NCBI RefSeq assembly: GCF_023101345.1
Contig: NZ_CP095848.1
Coordinates: forward strand, 4,118,001 to 4,182,000
Source: Hymenobacter sublimis
Lineage (GTDB): Bacteria > Bacteroidota > Bacteroidia > Cytophagales > Hymenobacteraceae
Direction: 5' to 3'
DNA: 64,000 nt
Shown here: piece after piece, positions 8,616 to 16,481 of the stretch
How positions within the stretch are numbered: position 1 is the stretch's first letter
How the letters are laid out: each line of letters begins with the position of its first letter
Notes under the pieces: generated by a model
What the model saw: the letters and a program-made list of their open reading frames with translations, nothing else
Database searches by the model: none
What the model was told of the DNA's origin: nothing
Translations under genes and position numbers: made by a program

Positions 8616-8738
8616 GCATCCTGACTCGCTAGCCGCCTACCCGTACTACCCGAAACAAACCGGCGCGGCAGGAGTTAGCACCTCACTTGCCCAGACGGCT
8701 CGTCTGGCACCCATTTATCCATTCTACTTCCTGTTGCC

Positions 8739-9701
8739 ATGGAACCTCTGCTCACCGAGAACCCCAACCGCTTCGTCCTCTTCCCCATTCAGCACGATGA
8801 TGTATGGCAGATGTACAAGAAGGCCGAGGCCTCTTTCTGGACGGCCGAGGAAATTGATTTGGGCCAGGACCAGAAAGACTGGGAAAACCTAAACGACGGC
8901 GAGCGGCACTTCATTTCGCACGTACTGGCCTTCTTCGCCGCCTCCGATGGCATCGTAAACGAAAACCTGGCCGTGAACTTCATGCAGGAAGTGCAGATGG
9001 CCGAGGCCCGCTGCTTCTATGGCTTTCAGGTGATGATGGAAAACATTCACTCGGAAACCTACTCCCTGCTGATTGACACCTACATTAAAGACCCCAAGCA
9101 GAAAGACCACCTCTTCAACGCCCTGGAAACCGTGCCCTGCGTGAAGAAGAAGGGTGAGTGGGCCATTAAATGGATTAACTCCGAGAACTTCACCGAGCGC
9201 CTGATTGCCTTTGCCGCCGTGGAGGGCATCTTCTTCTCCGGCTCGTTCTGCTCCATCTTCTGGCTCAAGAAGCGGGGCCTGATGCCCGGCCTGACCTTCA
9301 GCAACGAGCTGATTTCCCGCGACGAAGGCCTGCACTGTGACTTTGCCTGCCTGCTTTACAAAGACCACCTGCAGAACAAGCTACCCGAGTCGCGGGTGCA
9401 CGAAATCATCCGGGACGCCGTGCAGATTGAGCAGGAGTTCGTGACGGATGCCCTACCCGTGAACCTGATTGGGATGAACGCCCAGCTCATGAGCCAGTAT
9501 ATTGAGTTTGTGGCCGACCGCCTGCTTGACTCTCTGGGCTACAGCAAGATTTACGGCGCTACCAACCCCTTCGACTTCATGGAAATGATTTCGCTGCAGG
9601 GCAAAACCAACTTCTTCGAGAAGCGGGTAGGCGAGTACCAGAAGGCCGGCGTGCTGAGCGAGCGGACTTCCAATGCCTTCTCTCTCGACGAGGATTTTTA
9701 A
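8739..9701 (+). CDS. nrdB: Class Ia ribonucleoside-diphosphate reductase, small (R2) subunit, eukaryote-like
   Basis: A 320-residue R2 protein that carries the di-iron centre and tyrosyl radical used by R1 to reduce ribonucleotides. Aligning by eye to the mammalian enzyme gives iron ligands Asp70 (FFAASDGIV), Glu101 and His104 (MENIHSE), Glu162 (AVEGIFF), Glu196 and His199 (SRDEGLHC), with radical Tyr108. The C-terminal tail FSLDEDF fits the R1-docking peptide. The N-terminus NPNRFVLFPIQHDDVWQMYK is unusually close to animal RRM2 and unlike Escherichia coli NrdB. Its partner nrdA lies almost 1 kb downstream rather than in the same operon. Confidence 0.95.
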   Translation: MEPLLTENPNRFVLFPIQHDDVWQMYKKAEASFWTAEEIDLGQDQKDWENLNDGERHFISHVLAFFAASDGIVNENLAVNFMQEVQMAEARCFYGFQVMMENIHSETYSLLIDTYIKDPKQKDHLFNALETVPCVKKKGEWAIKWINSENFTERLIAFAAVEGIFFSGSFCSIFWLKKRGLMPGLTFSNELISRDEGLHCDFACLLYKDHLQNKLPESRVHEIIRDAVQIEQEFVTDALPVNLIGMNAQLMSQYIEFVADRLLDSLGYSKIYGATNPFDFMEMISLQGKTNFFEKRVGEYQKAGVLSERTSNAFSLDEDF

Positions 9702-9764
9702 TCGGTAAGGCCAGGCAGTGGTAGGTTGATTACCGGCTGATCCAAATCAGCCTGGCATAAACCT

Positions 9765-9886
9765 CCCCCAAAGTACGTCATCCTGAGCGTGCGAAGGATC
9801 TAATCACGTAGGAACGATAATCGTAATAACGACTCGTGCTAACGTGATAAGATCCTTCGCACGCTCAGGATGACGTGCTTTGGGGG
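9765..9886. repeat. Long palindromic repeat, GTCATCCTGA family, copy 1
   Basis: Arms 9765-9800 and 9851-9886 are 36-base inverted copies with one mismatch. Pairing continues inward through a GATCTnATCACG core. Each arm contains GTCATCCTGAGCGTGCGAAG. It lies just downstream of nrdB and abuts the 3' end of the GIY-YIG pseudogene. Confidence 0.9.
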
Positions 9887-9901
9887 CCTTCCTCTAAGTC
9901 C

Positions 9902-10194
9902 TTAACCGGCTACCAGAAACTCCCACTTTGGGTTCTGAGTAGCTATTAGCGCTTCCTTCTTTGCCCGGCGCCAGCCTTTCAGTTCTTTCTCGCGGGCAAT
10001 AGCCGCCGCGTTGCTGGGGTATTTTCCGAAATAGACAAGGTAGCAGCAATAGTAGCGGCCCACGAAGGTTTGCGGGGTACCACTGTTCTCATAATGCTGC
10101 GCCATGCGAGCAGACAAATTATTAGTCACGCCAATGTACAGAACGTTTCGGCCTGGTTAGTAGTGATGTAGACGTAGTAGAGCACAGAGAACAA
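9902..10194 (-). pseudogene. GIY-YIG nuclease-like gene, broken by a one-base frameshift
   Basis: The 5' part reads, from a TTG at 10194, FSVLYYVYITTNQA. The sequence then continues in another frame as NVLYIGVTNNLSARM ... CYLVYFGKYPSNAAAIAREK ... PKWEFLVAG. Together they spell a complete small GIY-YIG domain (the YVYI and YIG signatures, then the EKELKGWRRAKK segment) typical of single-domain Bacteroidota nucleases of about 90 residues. One base is missing between 10145 and 10152, so the ORF is interrupted unless this is a sequencing error or programmed shift. Long palindromic repeats flank it on both sides. Confidence 0.75.
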
Positions 10195-10215
10195 TTTGAA
10201 TCGATAGCTTAAAAT

Positions 10216-10347
10216 AAGCACGTCATCCTGACGCAGGAAGAATCTTATCATGCTTGAGCGACTAGCCCAGAGCAAGTATACTAGAACTGTTCTGGTGCAA
10301 TCTGTTCAAGCGTGATAAGATCCTTCCTGCGTCAGGATGACGTGCTT
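10216..10347. repeat. Long palindromic repeat, GTCATCCTGA family, copy 2
   Basis: Arms 10216-10257 and 10306-10347 are 42-base inverted copies with two wobble-type differences. Ends match copy 1 (GCACGTCATCCTGA) and so does the core (GATCTTATCACG-like), but the middle of the arm reads CGCAGGAAG instead of GCGTGCGAAG. It lies beyond the 5' end of the GIY-YIG pseudogene. Confidence 0.92.
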
Positions 10348-10670
10348 GTATTGGGTAGTGCGTGATTGGAGGCTACCCCGTCCCTCACCGACAATACCAC
10401 TTCTCCCCGAAATCCGCAACCTAATTTCTAACCATTTTAGCCAGCTTTATACCCCGGCGTAAACATAGAAAAACGGCCTGAGTAGCACCGTTTTAGGCTT
10501 ATGTGGAAAACTTCTGAAAAGAAGGTTTGTCCTGAGATTACGAGACGGATATATTCGGAACCGTTGACCTGGCTTACTAGCCCGGCAACGCTCCGCTTTT
10601 CACCTCGACAGCTTCGGCCGGCCTGCACCGGTCTTTTCCCTACTCCAACACTCATCTACCTGCTACGCCT
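10348..10670. other. Upstream region of nrdA with one DnaA-like box
   Basis: No gene is supported in this 323-base gap. TGTGGAAAA at 10502-10510 (TTTTCCACA on the other strand) fits the relaxed DnaA-box consensus TTWTNCACA. It is followed by an imperfect dyad AAACTTCT-gaaa-AGAAGGTTT (10508-10527). I could not find a clean TAnnTTTG promoter. Confidence 0.45.
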
Positions 10671-13052
10671 ATGTTGGTAATCAAACGCGACGGCCGCCGC
10701 GAGTCCGTGAAATTCGATAAAGTAACGGCCCGCATCGAGAAGCTCTGCTACGGGCTCAACCAGAATTTCATCTCCCCGATTGAGGTGGCCAAGAAGGTTA
10801 TCGACGGCATTTACGACGGCGTAACCACGATTGAGCTGGACAACCTGGCGGCCGAAACCGCCGCCTCGCTCACCACCAAGCACCCCGACTACGCCATTCT
10901 GGCCGCGCGCATTGCCGTGAGCAACCTGCACAAGGTCACCAGCAAGTCGTTTAGCAGCACCATGAAGCGGCTGCACACCTACGAGGACCCCAAGACGGGC
11001 GAAAACGCCTCCCTGATTGCCCAGGACGTGTGGGAAATCGTGCACGCCCACGCCGCTACCCTTGACTCGGCCATCATCTACGACCGGGACTATAACTACG
11101 ATTACTTCGGCTTCAAGACCCTGGAGCGGAGCTATTTGCTGCGTTTGGATGGCCGGGTGGTGGAGCGGCCCCAGCACATGCTGATGCGCGTGGCCGTGGG
11201 CATTCACAAGGAGGACATTGCCGCTGCCATCGAGACCTACAACCTGATGTCGGAGCGGTGGTTTACGCATGCCACCCCTACCCTCTTCAACGCCGGCACG
11301 CCCAAGCCCCAGCTCAGCTCCTGCTTCCTGCTCACGATGAAGGATGACTCCATTGAGGGCATCTACGACACGCTGAAGAACTGCGCCCTGATTTCGCAGA
11401 GCGCCGGCGGTATTGGCCTGGCTGTGCACAACGTGCGTGCCACGGGTTCCTACATCAAGGGCACCAACGGCACCTCCAACGGCCTGACGCCCATGCTGAA
11501 GGTGTTCAACGACACGGCCCGCTACGTGGACCAGGGCGGCGGCAAGCGCAAAGGCGCTTTCGCTATTTACCTGGAGCCCTGGCACGCCGACATCTTCGAC
11601 TTCCTGGACCTGAAAAAGAACCACGGCAAGGAGGAGATGCGCGCCCGCGACCTGTTCTACGCCCTCTGGACGCCCGACCTGTTCATGAAGCGCGTGGAAG
11701 CCAACGGCGACTGGACCCTGATGTGCCCCAACGAGTGCCCCGGCCTCGATGAGTGCTACGGCGAGGAGTTTGAGCGCCTCTACCAGAAGTATGAGCGTGA
11801 AGGCCGCGGCCGCAAAACCATCAAGGCCCAGGACCTGTGGTTTGCCATTCTGGAAAGCCAGACCGAGACCGGCACGCCCTACATGCTGTTCAAGGACGCC
11901 GCCAATAACAAGAGCAACCAGAAAAACCTCGGTACCATCAAGAGCTCCAACCTCTGCACCGAGATTATGGAGTACACCGACAAGGACGAGGTAGCGGTGT
12001 GCAACCTGGCCTCCCTGGCCCTACCCCGCTACGTGCGCCCCGACGAGGCCGGCAACCTCATCTTCGACCACCAGAAGCTCTATGAGGTAACCTACCACGC
12101 CACGATGAACCTGAACAAGGTCATCGACATCAACTACTACCCCGTAGCCGAAGCCGAACGCAGCAACCGCCGCCACCGCCCCATCGGACTGGGCGTGCAG
12201 GGCCTCGCCGATACGTTCATTGCCCTGCGCATGCCCTTCGAGAGCGACGAAGCCAGCGGCCTGAACAAGGACATCTTCGAAACCATCTACTTCGCGGCCA
12301 TGACGGCCTCCAAGGACCTGGCCATCCGCGACGGGCACTACGAGACCTTCCCCGGCTCGCCCCTGAGCAAGGGCCAGTTCCAGTTCGATCTGTGGGGCAT
12401 AACGCCGGAGTCGGGCCGCTGGGATTGGGAAACGCTGCGCGCCCAGGTAATGGAGCACGGCGTGCGCAACTCTCTGCTGGTAGCCCCCATGCCCACGGCC
12501 AGCACGGCCCAGATTCTGGGAAACAACGAGTCGTTTGAGCCCTACACCTCCAACATCTATGTGCGCCGCGTGCTGAGCGGGGAGTTCATGGTGGTGAACA
12601 AGCACCTGCTCAAGGACCTGGTGAAGCTAGGCTTGTGGAACGACCAGATGAAGAACGCCATCATTGCCGCCAACGGCTCAGTACAGGACATCCCGAACAT
12701 TCCGCAGAACATCAAGGACCTGTACAAGACGGTGTGGGAGATTTCGCAGCGCCGCATCATTGATATGTCGGCCGACCGGGGCGCCTACATCTGCCAGAGC
12801 CAGAGCCTGAACCTGCACGTGCTGAACGTGAACTTCGGCAAGCTCACCAGCATGCACTTCCACAGCTGGAAGAAGGGCCTGAAAACCGGCATGTACTACC
12901 TGCGCACCAAAGCCGCCGTGGATGCCATCAAGTTCACGGTGCAGAAGCAAGCCGCCGAGACCCTGGAGCCGCTGAACGTATCGGCCCAGAACGCCTCCGA
13001 CATGGCCTGCTCCCTGGATAACCCAGACGCTTGCGAGGCCTGCGGTTCGTAA
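10671..13052 (+). CDS. nrdA: Class Ia ribonucleoside-diphosphate reductase, large (R1) subunit, eukaryote-like
   Basis: A 793-residue R1 subunit that converts NDPs to dNDPs. An N-terminal ATP-cone (about 1-90) begins MLVIKRDGRRESVKFDKVTA. The active-site cysteines fall at Cys218 (QLSSCFLL), Cys429 (NLCTEI) and Cys444 (VAVCNLA), the same numbers as in human RRM1. The C-terminal redox pair is Cys788/Cys791 (CEACGS). The ATP-cone suggests dATP feedback. Such strict co-linearity with the animal enzyme, like that of nrdB, marks a eukaryote-like class Ia lineage. It has its own transcription unit, closed by a strong terminator. Confidence 0.97.
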   Translation: MLVIKRDGRRESVKFDKVTARIEKLCYGLNQNFISPIEVAKKVIDGIYDGVTTIELDNLAAETAASLTTKHPDYAILAARIAVSNLHKVTSKSFSSTMKRLHTYEDPKTGENASLIAQDVWEIVHAHAATLDSAIIYDRDYNYDYFGFKTLERSYLLRLDGRVVERPQHMLMRVAVGIHKEDIAAAIETYNLMSERWFTHATPTLFNAGTPKPQLSSCFLLTMKDDSIEGIYDTLKNCALISQSAGGIGLAVHNVRATGSYIKGTNGTSNGLTPMLKVFNDTARYVDQGGGKRKGAFAIYLEPWHADIFDFLDLKKNHGKEEMRARDLFYALWTPDLFMKRVEANGDWTLMCPNECPGLDECYGEEFERLYQKYEREGRGRKTIKAQDLWFAILESQTETGTPYMLFKDAANNKSNQKNLGTIKSSNLCTEIMEYTDKDEVAVCNLASLALPRYVRPDEAGNLIFDHQKLYEVTYHATMNLNKVIDINYYPVAEAERSNRRHRPIGLGVQGLADTFIALRMPFESDEASGLNKDIFETIYFAAMTASKDLAIRDGHYETFPGSPLSKGQFQFDLWGITPESGRWDWETLRAQVMEHGVRNSLLVAPMPTASTAQILGNNESFEPYTSNIYVRRVLSGEFMVVNKHLLKDLVKLGLWNDQMKNAIIAANGSVQDIPNIPQNIKDLYKTVWEISQRRIIDMSADRGAYICQSQSLNLHVLNVNFGKLTSMHFHSWKKGLKTGMYYLRTKAAVDAIKFTVQKQAAETLEPLNVSAQNASDMACSLDNPDACEACGS

Positions 13053-13078
13053 GACAATAATTTTAGCATAGTGCTTTC

Positions 13079-13120
13079 AAATAAAAAGCCGGTTTCACAT
13101 AAGAAACCGGCTTTTTATTT
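13079..13120. terminator. Intrinsic terminator of nrdA
   Basis: Perfect 18-base arms 13079-13096 and 13103-13120 (core AAGCCGGTTTC) with flanking A and T runs. Confidence 0.92.
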
Positions 13121-13163
13121 GAAAAAATGCAGTTTTCAGTACTAAATAGTTGAGCACAAAGGT

Positions 13164-13252
13164 TATATTTGTTTATATAACTCTTTAAAGTCTGTTGCAC
13201 GAAGGAACACAATCGACATAAAACAAAAAGCGCCCTCATAGTGGGCGCTTTT
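13164..13252 (+). other. Promoter-like box followed by terminator in an otherwise gene-free 286-base gap
   Basis: TATATTTG at 13164-13171 matches TAnnTTTG and lies in a palindromic stretch (GTTATATTTGTTTATATAAC). About 55 bases later, arms AAAAGCGCCC (13227-13236) and GGGCGCTTTT (13243-13252) form a good terminator. A short untranslated RNA of about 70 bases is possible; no frame fits. No -33 element is visible at proper spacing. Confidence 0.35.
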
Positions 13253-13406
13253 ATGGAGAAACGTAAAACTTGGCGGTTTCATGGGGCTCTTCACCCCATG
13301 CCACGTTTCTTAGAAGGATGCGAAAGTAATCATTACCGGATCATCTACACTATGGAGCATAGGTCCAACAGCTCTTTTTGTTGGTCACATCCCCAAAACA
13401 ACAGTT

Positions 13407-13571
13407 ATGGCTCGGAACACCGGTCAGAATTTCCGCATTGGTGCCGTCAAAGACCGCACTCAAGTTTACAACCCAAGCAATGACACTTGGACTAAGCGAG
13501 GCCCCAACGGTCAGTTTATGGACCAGAAGGCCGATAGTAAGCCTTTTAAAGGCGTCACAAAGGAGTCTTAG
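13407..13571 (+). CDS. Small conserved-looking protein of 54 residues
   Basis: ATG at 13407 opens a 54-codon frame beginning MARNTGQNFRIG and containing RTQVYNPSNDTWTKR, GQFMDQKADSKPFKGV. The Arg/Lys/Asn/Gln-rich, Gly-punctuated pattern looks like a real protein. I believe similar short proteins, with the same NTGxxxRIGxVxDRxQVYNP start, occur widely in bacteria, function unknown. It has its own terminator right after the stop. It belongs to the AT-richer island shared with the next gene and is easily missed because of its length. Confidence 0.7.
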   Translation: MARNTGQNFRIGAVKDRTQVYNPSNDTWTKRGPNGQFMDQKADSKPFKGVTKES

Positions 13572-13581
13572 GGCTTACTGG

Positions 13582-13613
13582 AAGGAGCAGTTATCGAAAG
13601 ATGACTGCTCCTT
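13582..13613 (+). terminator. Terminator of the 54-residue protein gene
   Basis: Arms AAGGAGCAGT (13582-13591) and ACTGCTCCTT (13604-13613) are perfect, followed by TTTGCTT, ten bases after the stop. Confidence 0.85.
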
Positions 13614-13643
13614 TTTGCTTACATCCAAATCATTGAAAACGTA

Positions 13644-14672
13644 ATGAGAAAGAACTTAAATAAAATACCTGAGCAGGTTATGGCTACAATAGCGGCCATT
13701 CCTGGAAATGAGGTTATTGTTGCTACTGTTTTGAAGGTCACCCAGGCAGATTTGCTACGTGGCAGGTATAGAAACCTAAGTTTGGGTTTTGAGAATAATG
13801 CTCTGGTATTTGAGCCAAGCTTTGTTCCAAACCCAACAATTGGGCGCTATGCAAAGGCGAATACCGCAGGCAAGACCATAGTTAGGAAAGACCTGCCTAA
13901 AGTATACAAGACCATCTACATGGGTGAGAGGCCCATATTTGGCGATTGGTCAAAAGGTAGCTTTTCCCTTAATCAAACAAGACACATTTATCAGAAGCAA
14001 TTCAAGCACCCTAGGCATCTAGCAGTTGCTATTGAGTTGCTGGATACTACTGATGAAGGCGGCGAGAAACTGTTCACTATAACTGTTTCAGTTGATGAGG
14101 TATTGGACAAGACAGCTCCCGACTTTGAAGAGAGTTTGCTTTTTAATCTAAATGTGTTGCAGGAGGCAACATATAGTGCAGATGTGTTTAGTGCCAGCGT
14201 ATTTGCTGCAAATGCAACAGTAGCTGATTACCTCAAAACGCTGAATGTTGCTTGGGAAATTTTCCCTCCCGGTGAACGAGACAAGGACTTGGAGAGAATC
14301 TTGGGCAAATACAGCAAGGTGACTGAAGAACTCAAGAGACAAATTCAGGAGCGTTACGATTTGCTATTCAGTATTAAGCCGACTCCAGAAATCATACTAG
14401 GAGCAAGTGGCGTAAGGAAATACTTTGGGGCTCGTTTTGCACCTGATTTAGCAGTCTTTGAAAATCTTGACTATGGTAACGCACTCTATGTCATGTATGA
14501 AAACTGGACTGAGCTCAGCAAGCTGAGCAGAACCGAAGTACTAAGTAGACCTGAAAAGGACTATACACGCATTGAGCATAAGAGGGGATGGGAAAATCGC
14601 CTTAAACAAGTAGTCGCATCCAAACTGGGTACTGATGAAACACCACCAGATCCTATACCTGTAGCAGCATAG
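13644..14672 (+). CDS. Hypothetical protein, AT-rich island
   Basis: A 342-residue protein that I do not recognise. There is no signal peptide or membrane segment. Predicted mixed alpha/beta content includes a charged helix near residues 215-245 (DKDLERILGKYSKVTEELKR). Codons are much more AT-rich than those of all neighbours (TTT, AAA, ATA, GTA are frequent), which suggests recent horizontal gain together with the 54-residue gene upstream, only 72 bases away. No nuclease, transposase or methylase motif is visible. It is probably an accessory gene of unknown role. Confidence 0.7.
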   Translation: MRKNLNKIPEQVMATIAAIPGNEVIVATVLKVTQADLLRGRYRNLSLGFENNALVFEPSFVPNPTIGRYAKANTAGKTIVRKDLPKVYKTIYMGERPIFGDWSKGSFSLNQTRHIYQKQFKHPRHLAVAIELLDTTDEGGEKLFTITVSVDEVLDKTAPDFEESLLFNLNVLQEATYSADVFSASVFAANATVADYLKTLNVAWEIFPPGERDKDLERILGKYSKVTEELKRQIQERYDLLFSIKPTPEIILGASGVRKYFGARFAPDLAVFENLDYGNALYVMYENWTELSKLSRTEVLSRPEKDYTRIEHKRGWENRLKQVVASKLGTDETPPDPIPVAA

Positions 14673-14780
14673 ACCTGTTTCTTAAGCACCCATCTGGCGC
14701 TAGTTTAGCAAAGCGTAACTCGTGACCAACCTTGAGGTGGAGGTTATACCTACACTGCCGCAACGTGGCAAACCGAAACC

Positions 14781-14813
14781 ACGCCGCTTGGATAAATCCG
14801 GGCGGCGTTTTTT
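14781..14813 (+). terminator. Terminator at the end of the AT-rich island
   Basis: ACGCCGC (14781-14787) pairs with GCGGCGT (14802-14808), followed by a run of T. Confidence 0.8.
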
Positions 14814-14892
14814 GTTCCGGCAGGAGTCACAAAGCCAGCAGCTCAATCTGGCACAGTTTTCTGTATAGCATTTTTACACTTCTCTATTCCTT

Positions 14893-15495
14893 ATGAAATA
14901 CAACGCTACTCCCTCGCTATTACTGAGCCTGACGCTAGCCTTTACCGCTGGCTGTGATAAAGATGATCGGGAAGAAACGCCCGAGTCTATACCGGAGCCC
15001 ACCGTTACTTATAGCCGCTCCATCGTGTTTCAGGACAACGGCCAACACCGGGATACCACCTTTCAGGCGCCACAACTGAAGGGCAATGTCACGCAGACTA
15101 CCCAGAGTTTATCGGTAAGCGTGGAGCCCATCACCCGTACCGAGGGCATTGGCTTCGCGCTGGACCGCACGAAACTAGCCGCCGCTCTTACCGGCACATA
15201 CACCCTTAAAACCCTCCGCGACCAAACGCTTCATGCGGATGTGCGCTACTATTACGACCAACCCGAAAGCCTGGGCGGCGGTACCATTCTGTACTTCAGC
15301 AGCATGCAGCACGTTACGGGTAGCTTCACCATCAGCAGCTACGATGCCAAGCGGCAACTCCTGAGCGGCACCTACACCGCCACCTTAACTGGGTCTGGCG
15401 ACCCAACAGTGGCCTACAGCACCTTCCCGAAGCGAAAGTGCGACATTACTATTACGGGCACCTTCGCCAACGTGCCGTTGAAGCAGGCAGAATAG
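14893..15495 (+). CDS. Hypothetical lipoprotein
   Basis: A 200-residue lipoprotein. The signal peptide ends in lipobox FTAGC (Cys21), followed by an acidic linker, so it is likely exposed on the envelope. The body is beta-rich. The segment GSFTISSYDAKRQLLSGTYT resembles the small Bacteroidota lipoproteins grouped under DUF6252-like families, where such 'G.F.i..yD...k..sGty' strands recur. There is no catalytic motif. GC-rich codon use shows that it belongs to the host background, not to the island upstream. Confidence 0.72.
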   Translation: MKYNATPSLLLSLTLAFTAGCDKDDREETPESIPEPTVTYSRSIVFQDNGQHRDTTFQAPQLKGNVTQTTQSLSVSVEPITRTEGIGFALDRTKLAAALTGTYTLKTLRDQTLHADVRYYYDQPESLGGGTILYFSSMQHVTGSFTISSYDAKRQLLSGTYTATLTGSGDPTVAYSTFPKRKCDITITGTFANVPLKQAE

Positions 15496-15707
15496 CCAGC
15501 CCGCTAGGCCACATACACTGGACTAGCGATAGAGTAGGTTAAACTTCATGGAAGTATGTTGTGCGTAAAACCGCACCCCATTAGTGCCCTAGCTGGGGCC
15601 GTTGGTGCAGGGAATTTCTCGTACATCTAAGAAGCTGGTGGAGCGCGGGCGCTTGGGGTGGTTGAGGCTGGTTTTACTACCTGCGCGTTGGTGCGTACTT
15701 TGCTGCT

Positions 15708-16268
15708 ATGGCACCTCCCAGAAACGCTGATGCTCCGCTGGCTGGCCGGCTGGCGTTTTATAATGCCGTGCCGTCGGTGGTATGGTCGGGGCTGAGTTGG
15801 GGGCCGCTGACGGTGTTCTGCTACCAGCACATGGCGCGGCCGTGGCTGTACGGGCTACTGGGGGTGAGTGTGCTAGCGTATGTTGTGCCCCGCGCCTGGT
15901 TTCGGTACTGGCAGTTGAGCAAGTCGCCGGCCGTTTATCGGCGGTTAGGTGTGCCCTGGGTTAACCGTCTGGCCCAGCACGGCGCCGCAGTTAACGCGCT
16001 TATCCGGCGGCGCTATCCGCAGTACCGCCGGGTACGGGGCCGCCCGTCGGTGGCGGCACTAGTGGGCAGCAGCTACCACATGGAGCGGTTTCACGTGGCG
16101 GCGCTGCTGGTCTTTCTATGGGCCGGTGCGTATGCTGCCGCGCGGGGCTACTGGGGCTGGACCGGGTTGCTGACGGTGCTCAACATAGGCTATAACCTGT
16201 ACCCCATCTGGCTGCAACAATACCTGCGGTTGCGCTTGGCCGCTTCGGCCGGCAAGCCATTGGGGTAG
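15708..16268 (+). CDS. CrtO-like integral membrane protein (possible glycosyl-carotenoid acyltransferase)
   Basis: A 186-residue membrane protein with about four hydrophobic segments (near 25-45, 46-62, 125-143, 148-165). Conserved-looking features are SSYHMERFHVAALL and, near the end, NIGYNLYPIWLQQYLRLRL. These resemble the His-containing loop and the YP.....QRYNR.RL ending of the CrtO acyltransferase family, which esterifies glycosylated carotenoids in pigmented bacteria. I place it in that superfamily only with moderate confidence. TACTTTG at 15696, with TTTT 20 bases above it, may be its promoter, implying a very short leader. It stands alone. Confidence 0.5.
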   Translation: MAPPRNADAPLAGRLAFYNAVPSVVWSGLSWGPLTVFCYQHMARPWLYGLLGVSVLAYVVPRAWFRYWQLSKSPAVYRRLGVPWVNRLAQHGAAVNALIRRRYPQYRRVRGRPSVAALVGSSYHMERFHVAALLVFLWAGAYAAARGYWGWTGLLTVLNIGYNLYPIWLQQYLRLRLAASAGKPLG

Positions 16269-16481
16269 GTAGCCCGTTGCGAGGTGGCCGGGTGGGACTG
16301 ATTGAGGGCGCTTGCCCGGTAATAGGGGCGGCGGGGCCGCCGAGAAGCGGCTGAGGCGTGAGGGTCGGGGCATTGAGTGGGGTAGGAATAGTCGTAACCC
16401 CATCATCCTGTACCGCCGCGGCGGGGGCGGCTGCGTACCACCGGGTAGTCCGGCGCGTGCCGGCTCTAGCTGCTACTCTCT

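Noticed and set aside
8273..8738. Chromosomal origin of replication
   Set aside because: Three DnaA boxes alone, no AT-rich unwinding region of note and no dnaA or dnaN nearby; transcription control of nrdB is simpler.
9765..10347. CRISPR-like array
   Set aside because: Only two palindromes of unequal sequence, no short regularly spaced repeats and no cas genes.
10656..11624. 322-codon minus-strand frame
   Set aside because: It mirrors nrdA, whose coding strand and catalytic residues are certain; long antisense frames are common in GC-rich genes.
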